Shown here one piece after another: positions 28,427 to 37,167 of a stretch of DNA of 64,000 nucleotides. This DNA is from Rariglobus sp. (GTDB lineage: Bacteria > Verrucomicrobiota > Verrucomicrobiia > Opitutales > Opitutaceae). The stretch lies in contig JAQSWS010000008.1 in NCBI GenBank assembly GCA_029266495.1, positions 41,127 through 105,126 of the forward strand, read 5' to 3'. The notes under the pieces are model-generated. The model was not told the DNA's origin, made no database searches, and worked only from the letters and a program-made list of their open reading frames with translations. The position numbers and the translations under genes are program-made. The first letter of the stretch is position 1. Each line of letters begins with the position of its first letter.

Positions 28427-28729
28427 ATGTTGCTGCTTGCCGTCACCGCGCTCGAAAAAATGCAGGCCGTCCCGATCAAGATCTGGATCAATCTTGTCAT
28501 GGGCATCCTCATCTTCGCCGCGGCGATCATCGTCCTTCGCAAGGCCGCCGAGATGAACAAGGTGCTCCTCTCCGCAATCGTCTTCGTGGTGCTCACCTCC
28601 GTGGGCTTCAATTGGGTTTACTCGCGCAACGAACCCAAGTTCATGACCCCGATCATCGAGCCGATCGCCAATTTCTTCCCCTCGGCGGAAAAGAAGGCCG
28701 AAAAGGAAAAACGCTCGCAGATACCCTGA
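28427..28729 (+). CDS. Small two-helix membrane protein of unknown function
   Basis: 100 residues with two hydrophobic helices (about 18-38 and 46-64), a short loop with KAAEMNK between them, and a highly charged Lys/Glu-rich tail ([12 protein letters not shown]). It is divergent from the kinase-fold-like gene across about 160 bases and lies 118 bases upstream of gnd. A CCGGCC/GGCCGG hairpin follows the stop codon directly, without a T-tract. No family was recognised. Confidence 0.8.
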   Translation: MLLLAVTALEKMQAVPIKIWINLVMGILIFAAAIIVLRKAAEMNKVLLSAIVFVVLTSVGFNWVYSRNEPKFMTPIIEPIANFFPSAEKKAEKEKRSQIP

Positions 28730-28847
28730 CCGGCCCATTCCGGCCGGCGCACCCATGAGGCGCGCTTGTCCTGAGAATGAATTCAACTTGCCAAAATTGG
28801 GATTGGTCTTTGGCCGGGCATGCTCCAGTGCTTTTCCTTTTCACACC

Positions 28848-30356
28848 ATGCCCAAGACGCACTCCGACATCGGACTCATCGGCCTCGCCGTGATGGGTCA
28901 GAACCTCGCCCTCAATATCGCCGATCACGGCTTCCAGATCTCGGTTTATAACCGCACGGTCGAAAAGACCGACAAGTTCGTTGCGGAAAACCCGAACACC
29001 CCCGGCGGCCTCATCGGCGCCAAAACCCTCGAGGAATTCGTCCAGTCCCTCGCCAAGCCCCGCAAGGCCATCATCCTCGTCCAGGCCGGCAAGGCCACCG
29101 ACGCCGTGATCGACGGCCTCGCCGCCCTCTTCGAGCAGGGCGACATCATCATCGATGGCGGCAACGCCCTCTGGACCGACACCATTCGCCGTGAAAAGGC
29201 GTTGAAGGAAAAGGGCCTCCGCTTCATCGGCTCCGGCGTGTCCGGAGGTGAAGAAGGCGCCCGTTTCGGCCCGTCCCTCATGCCCGGCGGCGACAAGGCC
29301 GCCTTCAAGGAAATCGAACCGATCTGGAAGGCCATCGCCGCCAAGGTCGACAAAAAGACCGGCAAGCCCCTCATGGGCGCCAAGCCCGGCAAGCCCGTCA
29401 AGGGCGGCGTCCCCTGCACCACCTACATCGGTGAAAACGGCGCCGGCCACTATGTGAAGATGGTTCACAACGGCATCGAATACGGCGACATGCAGATGAT
29501 CTGCGAGGCCTACTCCCTGATGCAGGGCCTCCTCGGCCTCAAGCCCGCCGAAATGGGCGAGATCTTCACCCAATGGAACAAGGGCGCCCTCGACAGCTTC
29601 CTGATCGAAATCACCGCCGACATCCTCAAGCAGAAGGATCCCGTCACCAAGAAGCCCTTCGTTGACATCGTCCTCGACACCGCCGGCCAGAAAGGCACCG
29701 GCAAATGGACCTCCGTCAACGCCCTCGACATGGGCGTGCCCGCCCCGACCGTCGCCGAGTCCGTCTTCGCCCGCTGCCTCTCCGCCATCAAGGAAGAGCG
29801 CGTTGCCGCCTCCAAGGTTCTCAAGGGCCCGAAGATCAAGAAGGTTTCCCCCGCCCAGAAGAAGGCGCTCATCGCCGCCATCCACGACGCCCTTTATTGC
29901 TCGAAGATCTGCTCCTACGCGCAGGGCTTCCAGCTCATGCGCACCGCGCAGGGTGAATACGGCTGGAAACTCAACTTCGGCCAGATCGCCCAGATCTTCC
30001 GCGGTGGTTGCATCATCCGCGCGGCCTTCCTTCAGAAGATCACCGAGGCCTATGCCCGCAACCCGAAGCTCGCGAACCTCCTCCTCGATCAATACTTCAA
30101 CAAGACGATCCAGAAGGCCCAGACCAACTGGCGCAAGGTGATCAGCCTCGCGGTCGAAAATGGCATCAGCATCCCGACCTTCTCGTCAGCCCTCAGCTAT
30201 TACGACGGCTACCGCTCGGCCCGTCTGCCGGCGAACCTGCTCCAGGCCCAGCGCGACTATTTCGGCGCCCACACCTACGAGCGCACCGACAAACCCCGCG
30301 GCAAGTTCTTCCACATCGACTGGCCCGAGGCCACCCGTCCGCAGCTCGAAGCCTGA
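28848..30356 (+). CDS. gnd: 6-phosphogluconate dehydrogenase (decarboxylating)
   Basis: A 502-residue cytoplasmic enzyme of the pentose phosphate pathway, converting 6-phosphogluconate and NADP to ribulose 5-phosphate, CO2 and NADPH. Clear signatures are the N-terminal dinucleotide fold [34 protein letters not shown], the [20 protein letters not shown] loop, and the substrate-site [19 protein letters not shown]. It is a little longer than the usual 470-480 residues owing to a Lys/Gly/Pro-rich insertion (about 165-185, [17 protein letters not shown]). The ATG at 28848 directly precedes the dinucleotide fold; the upstream in-frame codons are unlike the family. A strong terminator follows. Confidence 0.97.
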   Translation: MPKTHSDIGLIGLAVMGQNLALNIADHGFQISVYNRTVEKTDKFVAENPNTPGGLIGAKTLEEFVQSLAKPRKAIILVQAGKATDAVIDGLAALFEQGDIIIDGGNALWTDTIRREKALKEKGLRFIGSGVSGGEEGARFGPSLMPGGDKAAFKEIEPIWKAIAAKVDKKTGKPLMGAKPGKPVKGGVPCTTYIGENGAGHYVKMVHNGIEYGDMQMICEAYSLMQGLLGLKPAEMGEIFTQWNKGALDSFLIEITADILKQKDPVTKKPFVDIVLDTAGQKGTGKWTSVNALDMGVPAPTVAESVFARCLSAIKEERVAASKVLKGPKIKKVSPAQKKALIAAIHDALYCSKICSYAQGFQLMRTAQGEYGWKLNFGQIAQIFRGGCIIRAAFLQKITEAYARNPKLANLLLDQYFNKTIQKAQTNWRKVISLAVENGISIPTFSSALSYYDGYRSARLPANLLQAQRDYFGAHTYERTDKPRGKFFHIDWPEATRPQLEA

Positions 30357-30402
30357 GCTTCGCCGTAGGCCGCGAGCTCGCTCGCGCTTCCTCTGCCCAC
30401 AA

Positions 30403-30431
30403 GGCGCGACCTCCCCGGTCGCGCCTTTTTT
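30403..30431 (+). terminator. Rho-independent terminator of gnd
   Basis: GGCGCGAC / GTCGCGCC, an 8-bp perfect stem with a 7-base loop, followed by six T residues, 47 bases past the gnd stop. Confidence 0.88.
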
Positions 30432-30504
30432 ATGCCCTCTCAGAACGCTGCCCCATGAAATCTTTCATGCTCCGATAGAGCGGAGAGGCGGTGGTTCACC
30501 GCCC

Positions 30505-31749
30505 TCAATCGTGTCCCCCGGGGATCCAGAAACTGGTCTGCGTGGTCAGCGCCTCGGGCTTGCCCTCGACTTCCAGCACGAGGGTGTTCGCGAGTGGATC
30601 GGGCAACGGCACCGGTAGTCCGCGCAGGAACAGTCGCTCTCCTTTTTGTTCGAACACCACCGGTGCGCCGTCGCACAACCAGCGCGCGGAGAGCACCCGG
30701 TTCTTCAACTCCGCCCAGCACAGCTCCGGTCCGGTGCCGTTGCGGATGTGGAGATAGATACGGCTGCCTTTCACCGTGATGCGCCCCCAGTTGTTCCAAC
30801 TGAACGGGGATCGCTCCGAGTTGACGATCGCCTCGCGATTGCGGCGCAACCACTCGCCCGCCTCGCGCAGGACGTTCACCGACTCGGCGGGGATCGTGCC
30901 GTCGGGTTTCGGTCCGACATTGAGCAGCAGGTTACCTCCGTCCTTCGCCGTTTCGCAGAGCATCTTGATGACCTCATGGGCGTTTTTCCACTGGTGGTCA
31001 CCGGCGTGCCAGCCCCAGTTACCGTTGAGCGTCATGCATGCCTCCCACAGCGCGGTTTTGTCCTTTGGCGCACGGATCGCCTGTTCGCTCACCTTCACGT
31101 GCGAGGGCGGGCCGTTGCGCTCGTTGATCAACAAATCCGGCTGCAACCGCAGCAACTCTTCGTTGACGTCCTCACGCTGCAAATCGTCGGGGATGCACCC
31201 GTCAAACCAGAGGTAGTCGATCTTCCCGTAGTTGCTCATCAGCTCGACCAGCTGCGCCTTATAGTAGGCGATGAACCGCTCGCGCGCCTCGGGCGACGCC
31301 CAGTCCTTTTCAGACGGCCAGTCGCGGAAAAATGGACCCGGATAATCCGGGTGGCTCCAGTCCGCCGGCGAATAATACAAGCCGACCTTCAGCCCCGCCG
31401 CGCGCACCGCCTCGACAAATGGCCCGACCAAATCGCGCTTCGGCCCAATCTTGCCCGCATGAAACCCACCCTGCTTCGTCGGCCACAGCGCAAACCCGTC
31501 GTGGTGTCGCGTGGTGAGCACCACATAGCCCATGCCCGCCTCCTTCGCGAGCGCCGCCCACGCGGAAGGATCGTAGTTTTCGGCGCGGAAATTTTCCGCG
31601 TAGAGCCGCGCGTATTCGTCCTGCGGAATGCGCTCGCGGTTGCGAAACCATTCGCCGCGCCCGGCGACCGAGTAGGCACCCCAGTGGATGAAGAGCCCGT
31701 AGCGGGCCTCGTTGAACCAGGCGTGTTCGGGGAGAATCGGAGAAGTCAT
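30505..31749 (-). CDS. GH29 alpha-L-fucosidase
   Basis: A 414-residue TIM-barrel fucosidase with a C-terminal beta-sandwich. Family motifs are WFNEARYGLFIHWGAYSV (residues 11-28), YVVLTTRHHDGFALWPTK (75-92) and KIDYLWFDGC, where D183 is the expected nucleophile. No signal peptide is present, so it hydrolyses imported fucosides. It is the last gene of a four-gene minus-strand operon (GH39-like, enolase-superfamily dehydratase, SDR, GH29) with gaps of 29 and 7 bases and one overlap. The neighbours suggest that released sugar is oxidised and dehydrated rather than phosphorylated. Confidence 0.94.
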   Translation of the reverse strand: MTSPILPEHAWFNEARYGLFIHWGAYSVAGRGEWFRNRERIPQDEYARLYAENFRAENYDPSAWAALAKEAGMGYVVLTTRHHDGFALWPTKQGGFHAGKIGPKRDLVGPFVEAVRAAGLKVGLYYSPADWSHPDYPGPFFRDWPSEKDWASPEARERFIAYYKAQLVELMSNYGKIDYLWFDGCIPDDLQREDVNEELLRLQPDLLINERNGPPSHVKVSEQAIRAPKDKTALWEACMTLNGNWGWHAGDHQWKNAHEVIKMLCETAKDGGNLLLNVGPKPDGTIPAESVNVLREAGEWLRRNREAIVNSERSPFSWNNWGRITVKGSRIYLHIRNGTGPELCWAELKNRVLSARWLCDGAPVVFEQKGERLFLRGLPVPLPDPLANTLVLEVEGKPEALTTQTSFWIPGGHD

Positions 31750-31778
31750 CGGGGTTTGGCGTTTCCAACGCGAGGATT

Positions 31779-32588
31779 CTACACCGTCGCATCCGAAGGA
31801 ACCTGTTGTGCGTTGAGCCCGCCGTCGATGACGATACGACTGCCGATCAACGTCGGAGCCTGACGCGAAGCAAGGAACAACGTCAGGCGCGCGATCTCCT
31901 CCTGTTGCGTCGGCTCGTGACCAGGCGTGTTTTTACGGCGGCGTTCCACGTGTTCCGGCGCGAGGTTGTTCCAACGCGGCGTCCAGATGTAGCCCGCGGA
32001 AATGCAGTTTACCTGGATGTCGTGCTGCGCCAGTTCGAGCGACATGGATCGCGTCAATCCCTCCAGCGCCGCCTTGCTCGCGCAGTAGGCGCTGCGGCCC
32101 CAGATGGGGCGCTCGCCGGCCAGCGAGGTAATGTTGATGATCGAGCCTCCTTTCCCGCACGTCCGCATCTCCAAGGCGGCGAGCTGCGAGCAGCGGAATG
32201 TGCCAACCAGGTTGGCGTCGATCACCTCGTTAAAAAATTCCGGCGTCTGCCCGAGGAACGTCGTATCGGCGCCGAGGCCCAGGTGCGCCGCATTGTTGAT
32301 CAAGATGTCCGGCATGAGGCCGCGTTGCCCAAGGTCGGCGAAAGCGGCGTCCACTTCACCGGCGTCGCCAAGCGAGAAATGCACGGCATGCACATCCGCC
32401 GCGGGCGATTCGGCACGAATGCGGTCGCACGCCCCCTGTGCGTCGGCCAGCGCACGGCCATGAAGGATCGTGCGGGCGCCCGCGCGCGCGAAAAACATCG
32501 CGATGGTGTGGCCGAGATTCTGCGTGGAGCCGGTCACAAGCACGGTGTGCCCGGTGAAATCAGGAAGCGGCGAAGGAGTCGGAGTCAT
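31779..32588 (-). CDS. Short-chain dehydrogenase/reductase in sugar operon
   Basis: A 269-residue NAD(P)-dependent oxidoreductase of the classical SDR type. It has the TGSTQNLG cofactor loop (about 20-27), NNAA (about 98-101), the catalytic Ser in INITSLAG, and YxxxK in AYCASK. A closing IDGG is also typical. It lies 7 bases after the dehydratase gene. In that context it may be a sugar (for example fucose or galactose) dehydrogenase or a 2-keto-3-deoxy-sugar-acid dehydrogenase in a non-phosphorylating pathway; sequence alone does not distinguish them. Confidence 0.93.
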   Translation of the reverse strand: MTPTPSPLPDFTGHTVLVTGSTQNLGHTIAMFFARAGARTILHGRALADAQGACDRIRAESPAADVHAVHFSLGDAGEVDAAFADLGQRGLMPDILINNAAHLGLGADTTFLGQTPEFFNEVIDANLVGTFRCSQLAALEMRTCGKGGSIINITSLAGERPIWGRSAYCASKAALEGLTRSMSLELAQHDIQVNCISAGYIWTPRWNNLAPEHVERRRKNTPGHEPTQQEEIARLTLFLASRQAPTLIGSRIVIDGGLNAQQVPSDATV

Positions 32589-32595
32589 GGTGGTG

Positions 32596-33756
32596 TCAGA
32601 AGGTTTTCGTGGCGTCGGGCGGACGGATCGCGGTGAGCGCGCCGGTGTAGTGTCGCAGCTCGTGGACCTGGTAAGGATGCGCGGCGAGGGCCTCTTCGTT
32701 GATCTCGATGCCGAGCCCGGGGGCGTCAGGGATGGTCATCTCGCCGTTGACGAGTTTGCACGTTTCACGAGCGACCTCGGAGCGCCAGGGCACGTCGGTC
32801 GCCATGGTTTCGAGGTAAAGGAAGTTGGGCGTGCAGGCAGCGAGCTGCAGCGTGGCCGCGTTGGCGATGGGGCCGGAGGGGTTGTGCGGGCAGAAAGCAA
32901 CCTGCGCGACCTCGGCCATCGCGGCGATTTTGCGCAACTCCCAGATACCGCCGGCGTGCGACACGTCGGGCTGAATAAAGTCGGCGCAACCGCGCTCAAA
33001 CACTTCGCGAAAGTCCCAGCGCGTATAGAGCCGTTCGCCCATCGAGACCGGCGTGCGCGTCTCGTGACGCAGGCGGGCGTAGTTTTCCAGATTGCCGGGG
33101 ATAAGCGGCTCCTCGAACCACTGCACATCGTAATCCTCGAGCGCACGGGCAATGCGGCGCGCGGCGGGCAGCTCAAAACGTCCGTGGCCTTCGATGAGCA
33201 GTTCGGCACTCGTGCCGACCGCGGACTTCACCGCATCGACGACCGCAAGCGCATCACGCAGGCCTTGCGCGGAAATCGTGCGGAAGACCGAGCCGAACGG
33301 ATCCCACTTGAGCGCCTTGTAGCCGAGGGCGACGGCTTTTTTCGCGCAGGCGGCGAACTCGTCGGGCGTCCTGGCATTGGCGAACCAGCCGTTGGCGTAG
33401 CACGGCACGGCCGATCGGACCTTGCCGCCGAGCAGTTGATAGACAGGCACGCCGAGGGATTTCCCCTTGATGTCCCAGAGCGCCATCTCGACTGCAGACA
33501 GCGCGCTCATCAGCACGGGGCCGCCGCGCCAATAGGCGTCGCGGTAGGCGTCCTGCCACCAAGCCTCGATGTTTTCGAGGTCGCGTCCGCGCAGGCCGCG
33601 TTCGAGTTCCTGCACGGCTTGAATGACGGTGTGCTCGCGGTATTCGAGCGTGGCCTCGCCCCAGCCGTGATGGCCGGAGTCGGTCTCGATTTTAACGAAG
33701 CACCAGTTGGTGCGGTAGGCGTCGCACAGGTAGGTTTTGAGCGATGTGAGTTTCAT
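32596..33756 (-). CDS. Enolase-superfamily sugar acid dehydratase, galactonate dehydratase-like
   Basis: A 386-residue mandelate racemase/muconate lactonising enzyme family protein. Alignment by eye to E. coli DgoD motifs gives LIEGHGRF (metal ligand plus catalytic His region, with Glu where DgoD has Asp), WFEEPLIPGN (second metal ligand), SMGERLYTRWDF (third ligand), VSHAGGIWELRKIA, and FCPHNPSGPI holding the second catalytic His. It should dehydrate an aldonic acid to a 2-keto-3-deoxy acid; candidates are galactonate, fuconate or xylonate. The start at 33756 overlaps the stop of the GH39-like gene (ATGA), which discards a longer upstream frame. Confidence 0.9.
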   Translation of the reverse strand: MKLTSLKTYLCDAYRTNWCFVKIETDSGHHGWGEATLEYREHTVIQAVQELERGLRGRDLENIEAWWQDAYRDAYWRGGPVLMSALSAVEMALWDIKGKSLGVPVYQLLGGKVRSAVPCYANGWFANARTPDEFAACAKKAVALGYKALKWDPFGSVFRTISAQGLRDALAVVDAVKSAVGTSAELLIEGHGRFELPAARRIARALEDYDVQWFEEPLIPGNLENYARLRHETRTPVSMGERLYTRWDFREVFERGCADFIQPDVSHAGGIWELRKIAAMAEVAQVAFCPHNPSGPIANAATLQLAACTPNFLYLETMATDVPWRSEVARETCKLVNGEMTIPDAPGLGIEINEEALAAHPYQVHELRHYTGALTAIRPPDATKTF

Positions 33757-35249
33757 GCGAGGGGCAGGACGGAAGCATCGGTGAGCACGAGGGGATAATC
33801 GGTGAGCGGCAGGCGGAAGCGGCGGCCCACCACGGCGCCATCGAGCACGAAGTCTTCGCCGCGAGCGGCGGCGTCGTGAATGCGACCGGTGAGCAGGTCG
33901 AGGAACACCGGATTGTCCATGCGCAGGTCGGAGTCCCACCACACGGTGAGGTCGATCTCGACCGGTTGAATCTTCTGCTGTGGATCTTCCGACAGCCAGT
34001 AGGCGAAGAGCGGCGCGCCCCGGCGGGCGAAGCTCGCGCACTGGACCGAAGCCAGCAAACCGGACTGGCGGGGTTTCTGGTTATCGACTTCGGCAAAGCG
34101 CGTGTAGAGTTCGCGACGCTCCGACTCGCCGTCGAACAGCGAGCAGATGCGACGCAACACCTCGAAGGAGTATTTGGGCTCGTAGCGTTTGCCGTGCAGC
34201 AGGCCCATCATCACGGGTTTGTTAATCTTGTTGCCCGCCTGCCGGTAGGGCCGGTCCATCAGGTCCACCGCGTGGAAGTAGAGCGCCAGATCGAAACCGA
34301 TCTTGAGATCGATGAGAATGCGACGGGCGATCCACTTCGCCTGCGTGACCTGGTCCATGTCATACACGCCGAGCCAGTCGTCGTTGTGGCCGGAGGTCTG
34401 CGACGGACAGCCGTTTTCCCCCTGCCAGATGGCGATGCTACGTCCCTTGCCATAGCGGTCGAGCAGGCGCCGCACGAGGTCATACATATTTTGCAGGTTG
34501 TGCTCGGGGACGAGTTGATAGGGGTGAAACGAAAACACGTCGATGTCGCCCGCCATGCCGGCCTTGAGCGATTCCTCAAGGAAGTGCGGATCGAGTTTCG
34601 ACATCGCCCCTCCCACGATGATCGCGTCGGGAATGGCCGAGCGGACCGCGTCGGCGGTGATGCGCACCAGCTCGGCGTATTCGCGACCGCAGGGCTTTCG
34701 TGGATGCCAGAATTGCGGGATGTTTGGCTCGTTCCAAACCTCCCAGTGGTCAACGCGTCCGCGAAAGTGCGCGGCCACGGCGCGCACATAGGCGAGCCAG
34801 GCCTCGCGAACCGCATCGCCGTAGTAGAGCGGCGCGTAGCCGACCGCCGACTCGTGTGGCGCGTCGGGCATGTAGAGCTGGTTGCCGAAGGTGATCGAAA
34901 AAAACGGCTGCACGCCGATGGCGCGGAGCTTGTCCACGATGACATCGAGCCACGCGAAATCATAGATGCCCTTGGCGGTCTCGCAGCGGCTCCATCCGGT
35001 CTGCACACGCGCCCACTTTGCGCCGAGCACGGCGAGGTGCGGATAAGTGCGCTCCGGATCGAACATGAACCGGTCAAGCGTCTCGAAACCCACGCCAATG
35101 CGAGAAGACGCGATCTGCGTGGTGGAACGCGGCGTGGCGAGTTCGCCGAGGACGGGGAGACCGCGCAAATCGGCCGGCAACAGCAATCGGCGAACCAGCG
35201 CGGGAATGTCCTGAACCTCAATCAGGCTCTCAGAGGGAATGTCGTTCAT
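33753..35249 (-). CDS. GH39-like clan GH-A glycosidase
   Basis: A 498-residue TIM-barrel enzyme with a C-terminal beta domain. E174 in VDHWEVWNEPN fits the acid/base and E278 in IAIWQGENG fits the nucleophile of clan GH-A; overall layout is nearest to GH39 (beta-xylosidases and relatives). No signal peptide is seen. The ATG at 35249 was chosen over an upstream ATG at 35303 because a strong hairpin and the divergent promoter region occupy that space. It is the first gene of the fucosidase operon and is divergent from an AraC regulator. The precise substrate is unknown. Confidence 0.86.
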   Translation of the reverse strand: MNDIPSESLIEVQDIPALVRRLLLPADLRGLPVLGELATPRSTTQIASSRIGVGFETLDRFMFDPERTYPHLAVLGAKWARVQTGWSRCETAKGIYDFAWLDVIVDKLRAIGVQPFFSITFGNQLYMPDAPHESAVGYAPLYYGDAVREAWLAYVRAVAAHFRGRVDHWEVWNEPNIPQFWHPRKPCGREYAELVRITADAVRSAIPDAIIVGGAMSKLDPHFLEESLKAGMAGDIDVFSFHPYQLVPEHNLQNMYDLVRRLLDRYGKGRSIAIWQGENGCPSQTSGHNDDWLGVYDMDQVTQAKWIARRILIDLKIGFDLALYFHAVDLMDRPYRQAGNKINKPVMMGLLHGKRYEPKYSFEVLRRICSLFDGESERRELYTRFAEVDNQKPRQSGLLASVQCASFARRGAPLFAYWLSEDPQQKIQPVEIDLTVWWDSDLRMDNPVFLDLLTGRIHDAAARGEDFVLDGAVVGRRFRLPLTDYPLVLTDASVLPLA

Positions 35250-35279
35250 GGCAGGGTAAAGGGTTTCCCTCACCCTGCC
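35250..35279 (-). promoter_or_regulatory. Hairpin directly abutting the start codon of the GH39-like gene
   Basis: GGCAGGGT (35250-35257) and ACCCTGCC (35272-35279) form an 8-bp perfect stem, with AGGG/CCCT stacking inside it around a TTT loop. In the mRNA it ends immediately before the AUG, so it would cover the ribosome-binding region of the operon's first gene. Control of translation, or a regulator palindrome, are both possible. Confidence 0.5.
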
Positions 35280-35346
35280 CGCCCGTTCATGCGCCGACAG
35301 CATTCAAGACTTCATACCGCTGATCAAAAAGTTTACAGATCTGTGC

Positions 35347-36210
35347 ATGAACTCGTTCCCAAGCCAAGCCACCCCCTGCTACTGGGACGGATTGCGCGTG
35401 ACGTTGCTTCGCTGTCTGGAAGGTCCGCCCATCGGACGGCACGGCCTTTTCCACGGTGTGGTTTTCACGGTTTTCCATTTATTGGAAGGATCGGTGAAGA
35501 TGAAAAAAGACGAAAAATCCGCGGAGGCGTGCCGAGGTCAATGGATCGCCTGCCAGCCGGGGGAGCGGTTTCAGGATTTTAGCGATTCTGCGCGCATCCT
35601 CTCCATTCACCTGCTCATCGAGAGTCCGGCCAACGCCACCGCCTGGACCGGCGCCCCCTTGGTCACACTGGAGGCCGATGCCGCGCTGGAACGACGGGCA
35701 CGCCGCCTGCGCGACACCGCCATTCTGCGCCGTGTGCGCACGAGCGGAGCGCTCACCCCGGAGTCCGAGCCCGCGACTTTTCCCGAAATGATGGCACTGC
35801 AGGAGGCCACGGCGGCGTTTTTCGTGCGCCTGCTGGAACTGCTGGAGATGGCCGGCATGCGCTACGACGCACCGCTGATCCGCGATGCCCGCGTTCGCGA
35901 AACGCGGCAGCGCCTGGCCTCCGCGAGCCTGCGCACGCCTTTCTCGCGCGAGTCGCTGGCGAGCGGCTGCAATCTCAGTGCCGCGCAACTCGACCGGCTG
36001 TGGCGGCAGGAATTGGACATGACACCCGCGCAATTCTGGAACCGGCGCCGCCTGCAAACCGCCTGTGCGCTGCTGCAAGGGGACGGGCATACGATCAAAG
36101 AGGTCGCCTACGAAACCGGCTTCGGCCACCTCAGCCAGTTCTCGTTTTGGTTCACCAAAAACCTCAAGGAGTCACCGCGAAAATTCCGCGCACGCCACGA
36201 GCGGGATTGA
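35347..36210 (+). CDS. AraC-family transcriptional regulator of the GH39/GH29 operon
   Basis: A 287-residue regulator. The N-terminal 170 residues form a sensing domain with a short cupin-like stretch (WIACQPGERFQDF). The C-terminal 100 residues carry the two helix-turn-helix motifs, FSRESLASGCNLSAAQLDRL and the family signature IKEVAYETGFGHLSQFSFW followed by KESPRKFR. It is transcribed divergently from the GH39-like/dehydratase/SDR/fucosidase operon across 97 bases, so it probably controls that operon. The effector is unknown, perhaps a sugar released by these enzymes. Confidence 0.92.
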   Translation: MNSFPSQATPCYWDGLRVTLLRCLEGPPIGRHGLFHGVVFTVFHLLEGSVKMKKDEKSAEACRGQWIACQPGERFQDFSDSARILSIHLLIESPANATAWTGAPLVTLEADAALERRARRLRDTAILRRVRTSGALTPESEPATFPEMMALQEATAAFFVRLLELLEMAGMRYDAPLIRDARVRETRQRLASASLRTPFSRESLASGCNLSAAQLDRLWRQELDMTPAQFWNRRRLQTACALLQGDGHTIKEVAYETGFGHLSQFSFWFTKNLKESPRKFRARHERD

Positions 36211-36218
36211 GGCGGCAG

Positions 36219-36254
36219 ACCGTCGGCGTTCGTCGGATTTTAGCGAACGACGGT
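36219..36254. terminator. Bidirectional hairpin between convergent genes
   Basis: ACCGTCG(GCG)TTCG pairs with CGAACGACGGT, leaving a 3-base bulge and a loop holding GATTTTAG. It lies between the AraC stop and extends into the last codons of the esterase gene. Confidence 0.45.
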
Positions 36255-37136
36255 GGGTATCCACGCCACAAACCGCTCACGCCAGTGGGATCCCTCCCCC
36301 GTGGAATCGAAGCTGAAGGCGCGGTGGCCACCCGCTTCGATGACCCAAAGGTTGCAGGGCACTCCCGCCTTTTCGTAATTGGCGGCAATGCCCGTGGCGA
36401 AGCGCGTGGGCGCATCCTTGTCATCCCTGGCTGAAGCAATGAATGCCGGGGGGGAATCCTTCGAAATAGGGTAGCCGCTTGCCGGGCGACTGGTCGGCCA
36501 AGGACATAACATCGCGACGAAGTCGGGGCGGCAGCTCTGGCGCTCGATAGGATCCGCATCCCGAGGGTTTCCCCGGTCCGCAGTGCTCGCCAGATTAAGA
36601 GTCAGATTGCCTCCGGCTGACCATCCCACGACGCCGATTTGCGCCGGATCGATATTCCACTCGGCCGCACGATGGCGGACCAGACGGACCGCACGCTTGG
36701 CATCAACCAGCGCATCAATCTCGGCCTGCTTGGGATTCGGCACGGTCCGGTATTTCAACACGATGACGACAAACTCATCCTTCAGGAATGGATTCAGCGT
36801 CCCGTTGCCATTGTCCACCGAGGCCAACGCTTGATAAGCCCCTCCCGGGCACAGGATCACCGCCTTTCTTTTTTTTCCGGGAGCCAGCGGCCTGTGGAGA
36901 ATGATCGAGGGGATGCCGATGCGAGAAACCAGTTTCACTCCGCCCGCGCCCACCCCGGGCCAGGCCTTGTGCGCCCCTTCTATAAAACCGGGAGGAGCGG
37001 TATCCCAAAGCAGGATCTCCTCGGGCTTCTCGCCAAAAACGGACGCGGGGAGAGTCTTGGGCGAAGGTTGTCCCATGGCTGGAGCGTTTGCGACGAGTGA
37101 CCCGATCAGGGCGATTAAAAGACAGGGAAGTTTCAT
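36240..37136 (-). CDS. Exported alpha/beta-hydrolase, probable carbohydrate esterase
   Basis: 298 residues with a signal peptide (about residues 1-22, MKLPCLLIALIGSLVANAPA). The fold is of the BD-FAE/acetyl-xylan-esterase kind: AVILCPGGAYQ oxyanion region (about 92-102), nucleophile S173 in GVVGWSAGGN, a likely acid in SARDDKDAP and catalytic His in EAGGHRAF. Deacetylation of a polysaccharide in the periplasm is the likely role. It is the last gene of a five-gene operon, 31 bases after a pseudopilin gene. Confidence 0.9.
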   Translation of the reverse strand: MKLPCLLIALIGSLVANAPAMGQPSPKTLPASVFGEKPEEILLWDTAPPGFIEGAHKAWPGVGAGGVKLVSRIGIPSIILHRPLAPGKKRKAVILCPGGAYQALASVDNGNGTLNPFLKDEFVVIVLKYRTVPNPKQAEIDALVDAKRAVRLVRHRAAEWNIDPAQIGVVGWSAGGNLTLNLASTADRGNPRDADPIERQSCRPDFVAMLCPWPTSRPASGYPISKDSPPAFIASARDDKDAPTRFATGIAANYEKAGVPCNLWVIEAGGHRAFSFDSTGEGSHWRERFVAWIPTVVR

Positions 37137-37167
37137 GGGAGTATTCAGATTTTAATGACGGTGCTGC

